Source: Candidatus Hinthialibacteria bacterium OLB16 (GTDB taxonomy: Bacteria; Hinthialibacterota; Hinthialibacteria; OLB16). From it: DNA of 44,497 nt. Under the pieces are notes generated by a model that saw nothing but the letters and a program-made list of their open reading frames with translations, was not told where the DNA came from and did not search any database. The stretch covers positions 68,472-112,968 of the forward strand of contig LMZT01000178.1 in assembly GCA_001567115.1 (NCBI GenBank), given 5' to 3'. This document shows positions 30,859-39,338 of this stretch, piece after piece. The translations under genes were made by a program, and so were the position numbers. Each line of letters starts with the position of its first letter. Within the stretch, counting starts at the first letter, position 1.

Positions 30859-31878
30859 GTGAAAGATATCCAGACACGCCAGAAAATTGCCATACTTCGT
30901 GTTCTTAAAGATGCTTACGATCCGGTTGGCAGCAGCCAGATCGCAGAAGAACTGAAATCCCATGGGTTTGAATTGTGCGGCCGGACCATTCGCCTTTACC
31001 TGCAGGAAATGGAACAGGAAGGGCTGGTAACACCCGCCAAAAGGGGGCGTGATGGCGGCCGCACCCTGACCTATCTCGGCCATGAGGAAGTTCGCAATGC
31101 CCTGGTCAAAGAACGTGTCAGCCTCCTGGCCAGCCGTGTGGATTCTCTCGCCAGCCAGGTGACTTTCGATCCGGTCACTCGACAGGGGCTGGTAGCGCTC
31201 AATCTGACTCTTCTCGACCGCCTGCACCTCCCCGGAGCGATCCGAGAAATCCTGCCGGTTTTCCGGGATGGGATGTCCATGGGGCGTCTGGTGGCGTTTG
31301 GAAGGCCCGGAGAAACTATCGGCGGATTCCTGATTCCGCCTGGCAAGGTCGCAGTCGGAACTGTATGCAGTGTCACTCTCAATGGGGTCCTGCTGGGATC
31401 GAGGGTTCCAACAAGGTCGCTGTTTGGTGGTGTCCTGGAGATCGAAAACAAAACGCCCATCAGGTTTTCCGATGTCATCTTTTACAGTGGAACTTCGCTC
31501 GATCCGCTCGAGGTGTTCATCAAAGCCAAGCTCACCACAGTCCGCAAAGCCGCACGAACTGGAAGCGGACGCATCGGGGCGGGGTTTCGGGAGTTTCCTT
31601 CTTCAGCCCTCCCGGAAGTGGAACGAGTCAGCCAGCTGATGCATGAAATCGGTGTCGGCGGCTGCCTTATGATAGGAAAACCCAATCAGGCTCTCCTCGA
31701 TTTTCCAGTTGAGGAAGACCGCACCGGGTTCCTGATCAATGGGGGCCTCAATCCGATGGCCGCAGTCGAAGAGGCTGGCTTTCCTACTGCCAGCCATGCC
31801 CTTTCCACCGTATTCGATTTTAACAAACTGATCCACTATGAAGAATTGGTGGACCTGGTCATGCGGGAAGAGTATTGA
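30859..31878 (+). CDS. nrpR: NrpR-like nitrogen regulator (winged helix plus one NRD/DUF128 domain)
   Basis: 339 residues from a GTG start; GGGA lies 8 bp upstream and no better start is seen. Residues 1-70 are the ribonuclease-R-type winged helix (HTH_12): QKIAILRVLKDAYDPVGSSQIAEELKS cut by the recognition region CGRTIRLYLQEMEQEGLV. From about 85 to 335 follows one NRD (DUF128) domain with RDGMSMGRLVAFGRPGET, PPGKVAVGTVCSVTLNG and FGGVLEI, ending in NGGLNPMAAVEEAG. In methanogens NrpR represses nitrogen-assimilation genes and leaves DNA when 2-oxoglutarate rises. Methanococcus NrpR has two NRDs; single-NRD forms occur in bacteria. Its position opposite gdhA supports direct control of glutamate synthesis. 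The convergent sulfatase stop is 4 bp away. Confidence 0.87.
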   Translation: MKDIQTRQKIAILRVLKDAYDPVGSSQIAEELKSHGFELCGRTIRLYLQEMEQEGLVTPAKRGRDGGRTLTYLGHEEVRNALVKERVSLLASRVDSLASQVTFDPVTRQGLVALNLTLLDRLHLPGAIREILPVFRDGMSMGRLVAFGRPGETIGGFLIPPGKVAVGTVCSVTLNGVLLGSRVPTRSLFGGVLEIENKTPIRFSDVIFYSGTSLDPLEVFIKAKLTTVRKAARTGSGRIGAGFREFPSSALPEVERVSQLMHEIGVGGCLMIGKPNQALLDFPVEEDRTGFLINGGLNPMAAVEEAGFPTASHALSTVFDFNKLIHYEELVDLVMREEY

Positions 31879-31882
31879 AGCC

Positions 31883-33217
31883 TCACCTTTTGCCCGGTGG
31901 GAGATCACCGAGCGAGGCTTCGAATGCCTGCATCTCCTGTTCCATCTGCTTCACCCGGTCCGGGAATTTATCGGCCAGATTGTTCTTTTCAGAAATATCA
32001 TCGCTGATATGGAACAGCATTGTCGGGAGGAGATCAGGTTCATTGACTGTTTTTTCCACAGAGGCCCGTTTCAGCTTCCAATCACCTGAACGGTACGCCT
32101 GGAGATTTTCCCGGTGAAAAAAGAAAAAGTTTTGGCTGGCACGGTGTCCATTCCCGAGCAGGATCCCTCGAATATCCTCGCCATCCAGGACTGGATTCTC
32201 CGGAAGTGTTCCCCCTGACAAAAGAAGAAATGTCGGGAAAAGATCGAGATTGACCGCCGGTTCATCGGTCACCCGGTTGGGAGCAATAGTTCCTTTCCAG
32301 CGGAAGATGCCAGGTTCCCGGACACCTCCTTCAAAGGTTGTTCCTTTTCCATTGCGGAGTGGCCCGGCACTGCCGCCATGGTCCTTCATGATCAGCCAGG
32401 GGCCATTGTCACTGGTGAACACCACAAGGGTCTTCTCATCCAGGTGCAGGCGTTCGAGGGCTGCCAGAATCTGGCCGACACTCCAGTCGATTTCCTCGAC
32501 AACATCTCCATATAAACCCGAGGCGGAGTGGCCTTTGAATTCCGGGGAGACATGCAGCGGAACATGCACCATGGTATGCGCCAGATAAAGAAAGAAAGGC
32601 TGGTCTTTCTGTGCTTCGATGAAACCCACCGCCTCCTCGGTGTAGCGCCGTGTCAGTGTGTCCTGATTGGCTGGTTGCTCGATGATGGCCTCATTTCGCA
32701 TCAATGGGAGCGGGGGTTCTGCCCGCTGGACGAGGTCCATGTCATTGCTGTATGGGATTCCAAAGTAGGAGTCGAAACCATGACGGGTGGGAAGAAACTC
32801 GGGAAGGTGCCCCAGGTGCCATTTTCCGATGCAGGCAGTCGAGTAGCCTCGTTCCTTGAGGCCTTCCGCGAGAGTCCACTCTTTGTCCTCGATCCCATCT
32901 TTGCTTGAAGGAAAAAGGACACGTGTCAACCCGCTGCGTATGGGGTAACGCCCGGTCAGCAGGCCCGCCCGCGAAGGGGTGCACACCGGGCAGGAGGTAT
33001 AGAAGCTGGTAAAACGGAGGCCCTCCGCTGCCATCCTGTCGATGTTGGGAGTTCTTGTGGTGGTGTTGCCATAACAGCCCAGGTCACCATACCCCATATC
33101 GTCAATGAAGATGATGATAAAATTCGGAGTGGAGGTTTCCGCACGGCAGGAGGATGGCAATCCCAATTCCAGATGACAGATTACGATAAACACAATGAAC
33201 AGGGAGGCGGGTCTCAT
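31883..33217 (-). CDS. Secreted sulfatase (arylsulfatase A family)
   Basis: 444 residues with an N-terminal signal peptide (LFIVFIVICHLELGL, then SSCRA). Hydrolyses sulfate esters in the periplasm or outside. The metal site begins IIIFIDDMGYGDLGCYG (D39, D40). The sulfatase signature is CTPSRAGLLTGR with C79, the cysteine converted to formylglycine, and the second signature GYSTACIGKWHLG is present. VFTSDNGPW gives the later metal ligands. The C-terminal subdomain (YRSGDWKLKR, LFHISDDISEKNNLADKF) is complete. The formylglycine-generating enzyme or anSME maturase is not in the window. It runs opposite to the iol operon and convergent with nrpR, so its regulation is not evident. The likely substrate is a sulfated glycan. 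Confidence 0.92.
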   Translation of the reverse strand: MRPASLFIVFIVICHLELGLPSSCRAETSTPNFIIIFIDDMGYGDLGCYGNTTTRTPNIDRMAAEGLRFTSFYTSCPVCTPSRAGLLTGRYPIRSGLTRVLFPSSKDGIEDKEWTLAEGLKERGYSTACIGKWHLGHLPEFLPTRHGFDSYFGIPYSNDMDLVQRAEPPLPLMRNEAIIEQPANQDTLTRRYTEEAVGFIEAQKDQPFFLYLAHTMVHVPLHVSPEFKGHSASGLYGDVVEEIDWSVGQILAALERLHLDEKTLVVFTSDNGPWLIMKDHGGSAGPLRNGKGTTFEGGVREPGIFRWKGTIAPNRVTDEPAVNLDLFPTFLLLSGGTLPENPVLDGEDIRGILLGNGHRASQNFFFFHRENLQAYRSGDWKLKRASVEKTVNEPDLLPTMLFHISDDISEKNNLADKFPDRVKQMEQEMQAFEASLGDLPPGKR

Positions 33218-33416
33218 CCTGAAAGTCCTTTCTGAAAACCACAGAATTCATCGGAAATGCCGAGTCGTATCAAATCAGAATAGTACCACACAGGCTTTCT
33301 TTGACGCCATCGAAAAAGGAATTCTGAGTGAGTGTTGAAAGTCCCCGACAATTCCCCGCCTTTCCGAACCGCTTGACGAGTGCAGCGAGAGGCCGGAAAA
33401 AAATACATTGGGTCTG

Positions 33417-33445
33417 TTGGACCGGCAGATTTTCATTACGATATT
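33417..33445 (+). promoter_or_regulatory. Weak candidate promoter of the iol operon
   Basis: TTGGAC (33417-33422) and GATATT (33440-33445), 17 bp apart, in the 283-bp gap before iolD. The -10 matches only four of six consensus bases. Nothing else gene-like was seen in the gap; CCCGACAAT at 33344-33352 also occurs in the gdhA leader (30542-30550). A GGAGG about 11 bp before ATG 33501 is the iolD ribosome binding site. Confidence 0.25.
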
Positions 33446-33500
33446 CCTTTCAGCATTTTCTATTTACCCGGCACTGGGAGTCAGTGGAGGTTGTGATTGA

Positions 33501-35360
33501 ATGAAAACCAGGCGTTTGACAATGGCACAGGCATTGATCGGCTTTCTCAAGAACCAGTTTGTGGAGAGAGATGGCATCCAGAATCCGTTTTTTGGCGGGT
33601 GTTTTGGAATTTTCGGGCATGGCAATGTGGCGGGAGTGGGTGAAGCCCTTCAGGAGAACCCTGATTTCCGTTACTACCAGTGCCGGAATGAACAAGCCAT
33701 GGTCCATACTGCATCCGCTTACGCAAAGATGAGCAATCGTTTACGCACCATTGCCTGCACCACCTCGATCGGGCCAGGTGCCACCAATATGCTCTCAGGC
33801 GCCGCACTGGCAACTGTCAACCGCCTGCCGGTGCTTCTCCTGCCGGGCGATATTTTTGCGAAGAGAAAGGTCGCTCCAGTGTTGCAGCAGCTTGAAAGCG
33901 AACACACCCAGGACATATCGGTCAATGACTGTTTCAGGCCGGTCTCACGATACTGGGACCGGATATATCGACCCGAGCAGCTGATCACCGCACTGCCGGA
34001 GGCCATGCGAGTCCTGACTTCCCCTGCCGATACCGGTGCAGTCACTCTCGCTCTGCCGCAGGACACTCAGACAGAGGCCTTTGATTATCCACGCGAGTTA
34101 TTCGAAAAAAGGATCTGGGTCATCCCTCGGAACCGGCCTGATGCCAGCCTGGTGAATAAAGCCCTGGAATGGATTCGAGCTGCAAAACGGCCACTGATCA
34201 TCGCCGGGGGTGGAGTCCATTACAGCGAGGCCAATGAAATCCTGGCGCAGATCGCCCAGGCCACAGGGATTCCAGTCGGCGAAACTCAGGCCGGCAAAGG
34301 GTCCCTGCACTACCAGCACCCCCAGTCGGTCGGAGCGATCGGTGTGACTGGAACCAGCGCCGCCAACATCCTGGCTGAATCTGCAGACCTGGTGATTGGT
34401 GTTGGCACCCGTTACAGCGATTTCACGACCGCCTCGAAGACGGCTTTCCAGGCCCCGGAGGTTCGTTTCATCAACATCAATGCCGCTGAGTTCGATGCTT
34501 TCAAGCACAATGCCATCCCTCTCGTTGGAGATGCACGGGTCATTCTTGCTGAACTGCATCAGAACCTGGCTGGCTGGAATGTCGGCTCGGGGTATGCCGA
34601 CAAAATCGAAAAACTCCGAACCGATTGGGACAACGAAGTGGAACGCCTCTACAACCTCGGGCATCAGCCACTTCTCAGTCAATCGGAGGTGGTTGGTGCG
34701 GTGAATACCTTTTCAGCTCCGACAGATGTCATGGTGTGCGCCGCGGGAAGCCTGCCGGGAGATTTGCATAAACTCTGGCGGACTCGAGACCCACGTGGGT
34801 ACCACCTGGAGTATGGGTATTCCTGCATGGGATATGAGATCGCCGGGGGCCTCGGAGTCAAAATGGCAGCCCCGGAGAAAGAGGTGTATGTGCTTCTGGG
34901 GGATGGCTCCTATCTCATGATGTCCACGGAAATTGTGACCTCGATCCAGGAAGGCTGCAAACTCATCATTGTCCTCCTTGATAACCATGGTTATGCGAGC
35001 ATCGGTGGGTTGTCTGCCGCCTGCGGGAGCCAGGGATTTGGAACCCGTTATAAATATCGCGATTCCAGAGGCAGCATCAGCGGAAAAGACCTGCCAATTG
35101 ATTATGCCGCCAATGCCTCCAGCCTGGGTGCAATCAGCTTGAGGGCAAAGAACCTGGATGAACTCAAAGCAGCTCTCGCCACTGCCCGGGATCAGGATCG
35201 AACCACGGTTATTGTTGTGGAAACCGACATCGATGAGCGTGTACCGGGTTACAACTCCTGGTGGGATGTTGCAGTCGCTGAGGTGTCCTCGATCAAGAGC
35301 GTGCAGGACGCGCGAAAGAAGTATGAAGAATCGGTGCAGAAAGAACGCTACTTCCTTTGA
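33501..35360 (+). CDS. iolD: 3D-(3,5/4)-trihydroxycyclohexane-1,2-dione hydrolase
   Basis: 619 residues, the normal length of IolD, a thiamine-diphosphate enzyme that cleaves the ring of the inositol breakdown intermediate to 5-deoxy-glucuronate. Family motifs include GCFGIFGHGNVAGVGEAL, YYQCRNEQAMVHTA with the ThDP-activating Glu, TSIGPGATNMLSGAALAT and DDIF-like LLPGDIF. The ThDP/Mg site is LLGDGSYLMMSTEIVTS followed by LLDNHGYASIGGLS, and the C-terminal GTRYKYRDSRG is IolD-specific. The start has GGAGG upstream. It is the first gene of an operon with an inosose dehydratase-like gene 25 bp downstream, an inositol dehydrogenase-like gene and an SGNH hydrolase. Confidence 0.95.
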   Translation: MKTRRLTMAQALIGFLKNQFVERDGIQNPFFGGCFGIFGHGNVAGVGEALQENPDFRYYQCRNEQAMVHTASAYAKMSNRLRTIACTTSIGPGATNMLSGAALATVNRLPVLLLPGDIFAKRKVAPVLQQLESEHTQDISVNDCFRPVSRYWDRIYRPEQLITALPEAMRVLTSPADTGAVTLALPQDTQTEAFDYPRELFEKRIWVIPRNRPDASLVNKALEWIRAAKRPLIIAGGGVHYSEANEILAQIAQATGIPVGETQAGKGSLHYQHPQSVGAIGVTGTSAANILAESADLVIGVGTRYSDFTTASKTAFQAPEVRFININAAEFDAFKHNAIPLVGDARVILAELHQNLAGWNVGSGYADKIEKLRTDWDNEVERLYNLGHQPLLSQSEVVGAVNTFSAPTDVMVCAAGSLPGDLHKLWRTRDPRGYHLEYGYSCMGYEIAGGLGVKMAAPEKEVYVLLGDGSYLMMSTEIVTSIQEGCKLIIVLLDNHGYASIGGLSAACGSQGFGTRYKYRDSRGSISGKDLPIDYAANASSLGAISLRAKNLDELKAALATARDQDRTTVIVVETDIDERVPGYNSWWDVAVAEVSSIKSVQDARKKYEESVQKERYFL

Positions 35361-35385
35361 AACGGGATCAACTCTGGAGGAATTG

Positions 35386-36312
35386 ATGGCTCCTGACCAC
35401 AGTCAGAAAATCAGCAGCATCCGAATTGCAAACGCCCCCTGTTCCTGGGGAGTCCTGGAATTCTCACTGGAAGGTGAGGCATCAGGCGCCGAATGTGTTT
35501 TGGCCGAAATGAGAAAAGCGGGATATGAGGGGACGGAATTCGGAGACTGGGGCTTTCTCCCAACAAATGCGGACGACCTCGGGTCCCTCCTGAAATGTCA
35601 CAACCTTCAGCTGGTCGGGGCTTTTATCCCGATAGCATTTGCCAATCCAGCCTGCCTTCCAGAAGGAACCCAGTCGGCTTTAAGGACCGCCAGGCTGCTC
35701 GCAGCAGTTGAACCCAATGCCTTTATTGTCCTGTCGGATGACAATGGGACTGTTCCGGAAAGAATCAGCTGCGCTGGAAGGATCCAGCCTGGCCAGGGGC
35801 TGACAGCAGCTGCATGGAAGCCTTATGGACAGAGAGTTGACCTGGTTGCCCGCCAGGTGCTCGAGGAAACAGGGCTGAGGAGTGTCTTTCATCACCACTG
35901 TGCCGGCTATGTGGAGACAGTGGATGAAATCAACTCACTGCTTGAAGCCACAACTGAAGACCTTGTGGGCCTGTGCCTGGATACCGGCCACCTGGCATTT
36001 GGGGGCGGAGACCCACTCGCAACCTTGAAAAGATACCGAAGCCGAATCTGGCATGTCCATTTCAAGGATTGTTCCGTCCAGGTTGCAGCGAGATCGCAAT
36101 CAGAAAGCTGGGATTATTTCCAGTCTGTGGGCGAGGGAGTTTTCTGTGAGCTGGGATGTGGAAATGTGGATTTTCCAGCGATCCTGGCCGAACTCCACCA
36201 TACTGACTACACCGGCTGGATTGTCGTTGAACAGGATGTTCTGCCTGGGATGGGAACACCTCTCGAGAGTGCCTGCCGTAATCGGAATTATCTCCACACA
36301 CTGGGAGTTTGA
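35386..36312 (+). CDS. iolE: Inosose dehydratase-like TIM-barrel protein
   Basis: 308 residues from ATG 35386 with GGAGG close upstream; the open frame upstream lies inside iolD and is not used. It belongs to the xylose isomerase-like TIM-barrel superfamily. IANAPCSWGVLEF, GYEGTEFGDWGFLP, the metal-ligand segments SVFHHHCAGYVET, LCLDTGHLAFGGGDP and HVHFKDC, and a final EQDV are in the expected order for IolE. IolE removes water from 2-keto-myo-inositol to make the substrate of IolD. Its position between iolD and an iolG-like gene supports the role. The ORF ends in TGA at 36310-36312, three bases before the next ATG. Other sugar-phosphate epimerases share this fold, so the symbol rests partly on context. 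Confidence 0.85.
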   Translation: MAPDHSQKISSIRIANAPCSWGVLEFSLEGEASGAECVLAEMRKAGYEGTEFGDWGFLPTNADDLGSLLKCHNLQLVGAFIPIAFANPACLPEGTQSALRTARLLAAVEPNAFIVLSDDNGTVPERISCAGRIQPGQGLTAAAWKPYGQRVDLVARQVLEETGLRSVFHHHCAGYVETVDEINSLLEATTEDLVGLCLDTGHLAFGGGDPLATLKRYRSRIWHVHFKDCSVQVAARSQSESWDYFQSVGEGVFCELGCGNVDFPAILAELHHTDYTGWIVVEQDVLPGMGTPLESACRNRNYLHTLGV

Positions 36313-36314
36313 AG

Positions 36315-37361
36315 ATGGATGCCACCAGCAGCAGGAAGGTAAGGGTTGGATTGATTGGAGCGGGCAGAATCGGTTCTGTTCATGCCGAGCATCTGGCCTA
36401 TCGCATCGAGGGGGTGGAGCTGGCTGCAATTTGTGATATTCACCTTCCATCGGCTGAAAAATGTGCCAGAAAACTGGATATTCCGATCTGCTCTGACACC
36501 CCGGAAGAAATACTGGAGAATAAAAGCATCGATGCTGTGGTCATTTCGAGTTCGACAGACACACATGCCACGCTGATCCAGGCTGCGGCATATTCAGGGA
36601 AGGATATCTTCTGTGAAAAGCCGATCGACCATGATCTGTCGGGCATCGATGCCGCTCTGGAAGCAGTCAGGAAGGCTGGAGTCCGCCTCCAGATCGGTTT
36701 CAATCGCCGGTTTGATCCGAGCTTTCGCCATCTTCGGGAAAAGGTCCGGTCAGGCCGTGTGGGAACACCTCACTTTGTGCGCATCACCAGCCGGGATCCA
36801 GCACCTCCACCAATTGAATATATTAAAGTTTCTGGTGGCCTGTTTCTGGATATGAGCATTCATGATTTCGATATGGCAAGATACCTCATCGATTCTGAAG
36901 TTTATTCGGTATTTGCCCTTGGTGGAGTTCGAATCGATCCAGCTATTGGGGATGCCGGGGATATCGATACCGCCCTGATATCCCTGCAGTTCGAAAATGG
37001 AGTGCTTGCTTCGATCGATAACAGCCGGCAGGCGGTCTATGGGTATGACCAGAGGATTGAGGTGTTCGGTTCGGAGGGAGTTATCTTAGCGGAAAATGTC
37101 CCGCCTCATCGAACCTTCTGCAGTGACCGAAATGGAGTCCATGGACCGTTGCCCCTCCACTTTTTTATGGACCGGTATATTGACTCATATATCGAGGAAA
37201 TGAGATCTTTTATCGAATCAGTCCGGGCTGGAACCGAACCATCCGTCAGCGGTTCAGATGGAAAAGCTCCGGTGGTAATCGGCCTGGCAGCTCAAAAAAG
37301 CATGATTGAAAAACGCCCGGTTCTGATCAGCGAAATCCAGCAAGGAGTCAACCAGTCATGA
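36315..37361 (+). CDS. iolG: Inositol 2-dehydrogenase-like Gfo/Idh/MocA oxidoreductase
   Basis: 348 residues from ATG 36315, with GGAG 7 bp upstream; a TTG at 36309 would overlap the iolE stop. The NAD-binding Rossmann domain has VGLIGAGRIGSVHAEH (GAGRIG at 15-20). The catalytic Lys is K102 in FCEKPIDHDLSG, and D179 and H183 in FLDMSIHDFDMARYL complete the catalytic set of the IolG family. IolG oxidises myo-inositol to scyllo-inosose, the first step before IolE and IolD. The order iolD-iolE-iolG fits, and the stop overlaps the next gene start by ATGA. Other polyol dehydrogenases of this family cannot be excluded from sequence alone. Confidence 0.83.
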   Translation: MDATSSRKVRVGLIGAGRIGSVHAEHLAYRIEGVELAAICDIHLPSAEKCARKLDIPICSDTPEEILENKSIDAVVISSSTDTHATLIQAAAYSGKDIFCEKPIDHDLSGIDAALEAVRKAGVRLQIGFNRRFDPSFRHLREKVRSGRVGTPHFVRITSRDPAPPPIEYIKVSGGLFLDMSIHDFDMARYLIDSEVYSVFALGGVRIDPAIGDAGDIDTALISLQFENGVLASIDNSRQAVYGYDQRIEVFGSEGVILAENVPPHRTFCSDRNGVHGPLPLHFFMDRYIDSYIEEMRSFIESVRAGTEPSVSGSDGKAPVVIGLAAQKSMIEKRPVLISEIQQGVNQS

Positions 37362-38095
37362 TTTCCAGAAGACAATTTGTGTCCCTTGCGGCAATCGCAC
37401 CCTTTGCCGGGACTGTTCTCTGCAAAGCAGGTGTGGCCGCGGAAGGTGACCATCAAAGGGAGGATAAAAACATGTCCATTCAATCCGGCCAGAAGGTCCT
37501 CTTTCAGGGGGACAGCATCACCGACTGCGGCAGAAGCCGCGAAAACCTCGCGGACCTTGGTGTTGGATATCCCTTTTTGATCGAGCAGTGGCTGACCGCA
37601 GCCTATCCTGACAGGAAGATCGAATTCGTGAATCGAGGAATCAGTGGGAACTGTGTCGATCATCTCAAAGCACGCTGGAAAGAGGACTGCCTGGATTTGA
37701 AACCGGATTGGATCTCGATTCTGATTGGTGTCAATGACAGCGCACGCAGGACTGCCTCAAATGATAAAACCACTCCTGACACCTATGAGCAGGATTACCG
37801 GGATATTCTTTTACAAGCGAAGAAAGCATCCGGGGCACGCTTCATTCTGTGTGAGCCTTTTATTCTGAATACCAATGAAGACGTTCAACGGTACCGGGAA
37901 GAGATTGATATGAAAGTCGAAGTGGTGCATCGCCTGGCAAAAGAGTTTGATGCCGCTCTCATTCCATTCGACAAGATATTCCAGAAGGTCTGCCAGTACC
38001 GGGAGCCTGCATTCTGGGCGGCGGATGGGGTGCATCCATCCAATTATGGCCATATGCTGATGGCCCAGCATTGGATTCAGGCAGTTGGAGGCTGA
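37358..38095 (+). CDS. Exported SGNH/GDSL esterase in the iol operon
   Basis: 245 residues. The N-terminus MISRRQFVSLAAIAPFAGTV has a twin-arginine motif, so Tat export is likely. The SGNH fold shows block I FQGDSITDCG with nucleophile S53, the oxyanion Gly in ISGN, block III ILIGVNDSARR and the catalytic pair D223/H226 in WAADGVHPSNYGH. The start codon overlaps the iolG stop (ATGA), so translation is coupled. Carbohydrate esterases of this family remove acetyl groups from plant polysaccharides. Linkage to inositol genes suggests it helps to free inositol or an acylated sugar outside the cell. This is inference; the family is catalytically broad. Confidence 0.85.
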   Translation: MISRRQFVSLAAIAPFAGTVLCKAGVAAEGDHQREDKNMSIQSGQKVLFQGDSITDCGRSRENLADLGVGYPFLIEQWLTAAYPDRKIEFVNRGISGNCVDHLKARWKEDCLDLKPDWISILIGVNDSARRTASNDKTTPDTYEQDYRDILLQAKKASGARFILCEPFILNTNEDVQRYREEIDMKVEVVHRLAKEFDAALIPFDKIFQKVCQYREPAFWAADGVHPSNYGHMLMAQHWIQAVGG

Positions 38096-38110
38096 CCGAT
38101 TGAACAGGCC

Positions 38111-39241
38111 TCACAGGCTGGCATCGAGAATATCCGCAACAGCGATATGGCCAGTGGGTGCCAGGTGGACCCAGTCGAGGAATAAAGTCTCTTTGGTGTT
38201 CAGCCACCTTGCAGTCTGAGTGGTATCGATCTTTTCAACAGGCGCAAGATCCGGGGAAGTTTTCACCCGGTCGAGAAACCTGCGATAGAGCGGAGAAAAC
38301 TCCTCTGGGTAGCCATCGTAATTGTTGGTATGAAGGAGGAAGTTATTTTCCGGCTCTGTTCTCTGCTGCCGCAACCCCAAATCCGGCTGAAGCATAAGGA
38401 GGAAGCGAATCCCCTGGGATTGGCAGATCATCGCCATCTTCTGGATGTTGCTGATGTAGTTGGAGAGATATTTCTCAAACAGCTCAGGATCTTTTTCGGA
38501 TCCCCGATGGGCAATTCGTGGTTTTTGAGCATGGATGAACCTGTAAACCAGCCCCCCAACCCAATTATATGTGTTTGTCGTGCCACCCAGGGCCAGCAGG
38601 AATCGGATAAAGCTTTTTCCGGGATATGCCTGGGTCATGTAATTTGAAATCAGCTGGCCTTCGATTTCTTCAAATCCATTTGCCACCATCCTTCCATCGT
38701 GACTCGTGTACCAGGGAATAAATAAATCATTCCAGCCGTCAAAGGCAATTATCATATCTGGCTTATGTTGGGATATTTCATGAACAAGGTAAGATAATTC
38801 CTGCCCGGAGAGGTATGCTGTCACGCCTGCATTGACCACCTGCCAGCTGGGATGGCGCTGGGCCAATTGCCCCACAAAAGTAACTTCATCGGTTGCTGCC
38901 CCCAACCCGAAAGCAGCCGATCCTCCTATAACAAAAATCCGTTTATCTTTTCGCACCGAAAGATCGACTGAAGGTCCTCGAAAGCCATTTGAGTCGATCG
39001 AAAAATTGGCTGTTCTCTGATTCGGGAGAATTCGGTAAACCATGAATGGCGACATCCCCATTCGGATCCGCCCCTTTTTCAGGGTGATGGCCTCACCACG
39101 GCTGGTGGTAAATTCAATTCCCTGTGGTTCCTGTGGCTTGGGAATGCCCAGGATTCTCAAGACGGTTTCAATGACCAGGAAAACACCGGCAATTGCAGTG
39201 AATGAATAAACCAGGGTTTTCTTTCGAGCGGAGAGGGGCAT
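38111..39241 (-). CDS. Membrane-anchored SGNH hydrolase-like protein
   Basis: 376 residues. One N-terminal transmembrane helix (TLVYSFTAIAGVFLVIETVL) anchors a periplasmic or outer domain. The N-terminal part contains the conserved YRILPNQRTANFSIDSNGFRG, seen in a family of lineage-wide SGNH proteins near surface-polysaccharide genes. Catalytic blocks: IGGSAAFGLGA (S108), VNAGVTAYLSGQE, AFDGWNDLF and the D356/H359 pair in DWVHLAPTGH. It is unrelated in detail to the SGNH esterase that ends 15 bp away on the other strand. It may be an O-acyltransferase or esterase of cell-surface glycan. No operon partner is seen; copA is 97 bp upstream. Confidence 0.75.
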   Translation of the reverse strand: MPLSARKKTLVYSFTAIAGVFLVIETVLRILGIPKPQEPQGIEFTTSRGEAITLKKGRIRMGMSPFMVYRILPNQRTANFSIDSNGFRGPSVDLSVRKDKRIFVIGGSAAFGLGAATDEVTFVGQLAQRHPSWQVVNAGVTAYLSGQELSYLVHEISQHKPDMIIAFDGWNDLFIPWYTSHDGRMVANGFEEIEGQLISNYMTQAYPGKSFIRFLLALGGTTNTYNWVGGLVYRFIHAQKPRIAHRGSEKDPELFEKYLSNYISNIQKMAMICQSQGIRFLLMLQPDLGLRQQRTEPENNFLLHTNNYDGYPEEFSPLYRRFLDRVKTSPDLAPVEKIDTTQTARWLNTKETLFLDWVHLAPTGHIAVADILDASL

Positions 39242-39338
39242 GGAGTGGTTATTAAAACCCAGAGGGGATTATTGGCAAGGGGAGCCAAGCATTATCCTCT
39301 TCCATTGGCCCCCATTACCTGCTTCTCTCTTGTGCATC

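Noticed and set aside
30676-31227. 183-codon minus-strand frame in the gdhA-nrpR gap
   Set aside because: Mostly antisense to the nrpR-like gene; the AT-rich part is better explained as control DNA.
33344-33352. CCCGACAAT shared with the gdhA leader (30542-30550)
   Set aside because: Only nine bases and only one of the two copies is a dyad; not enough to call a shared operator.
33214-33408. 64-codon minus-strand frame upstream of the sulfatase
   Set aside because: No ribosome binding site or family features; it overlaps the sulfatase start and is probably chance.
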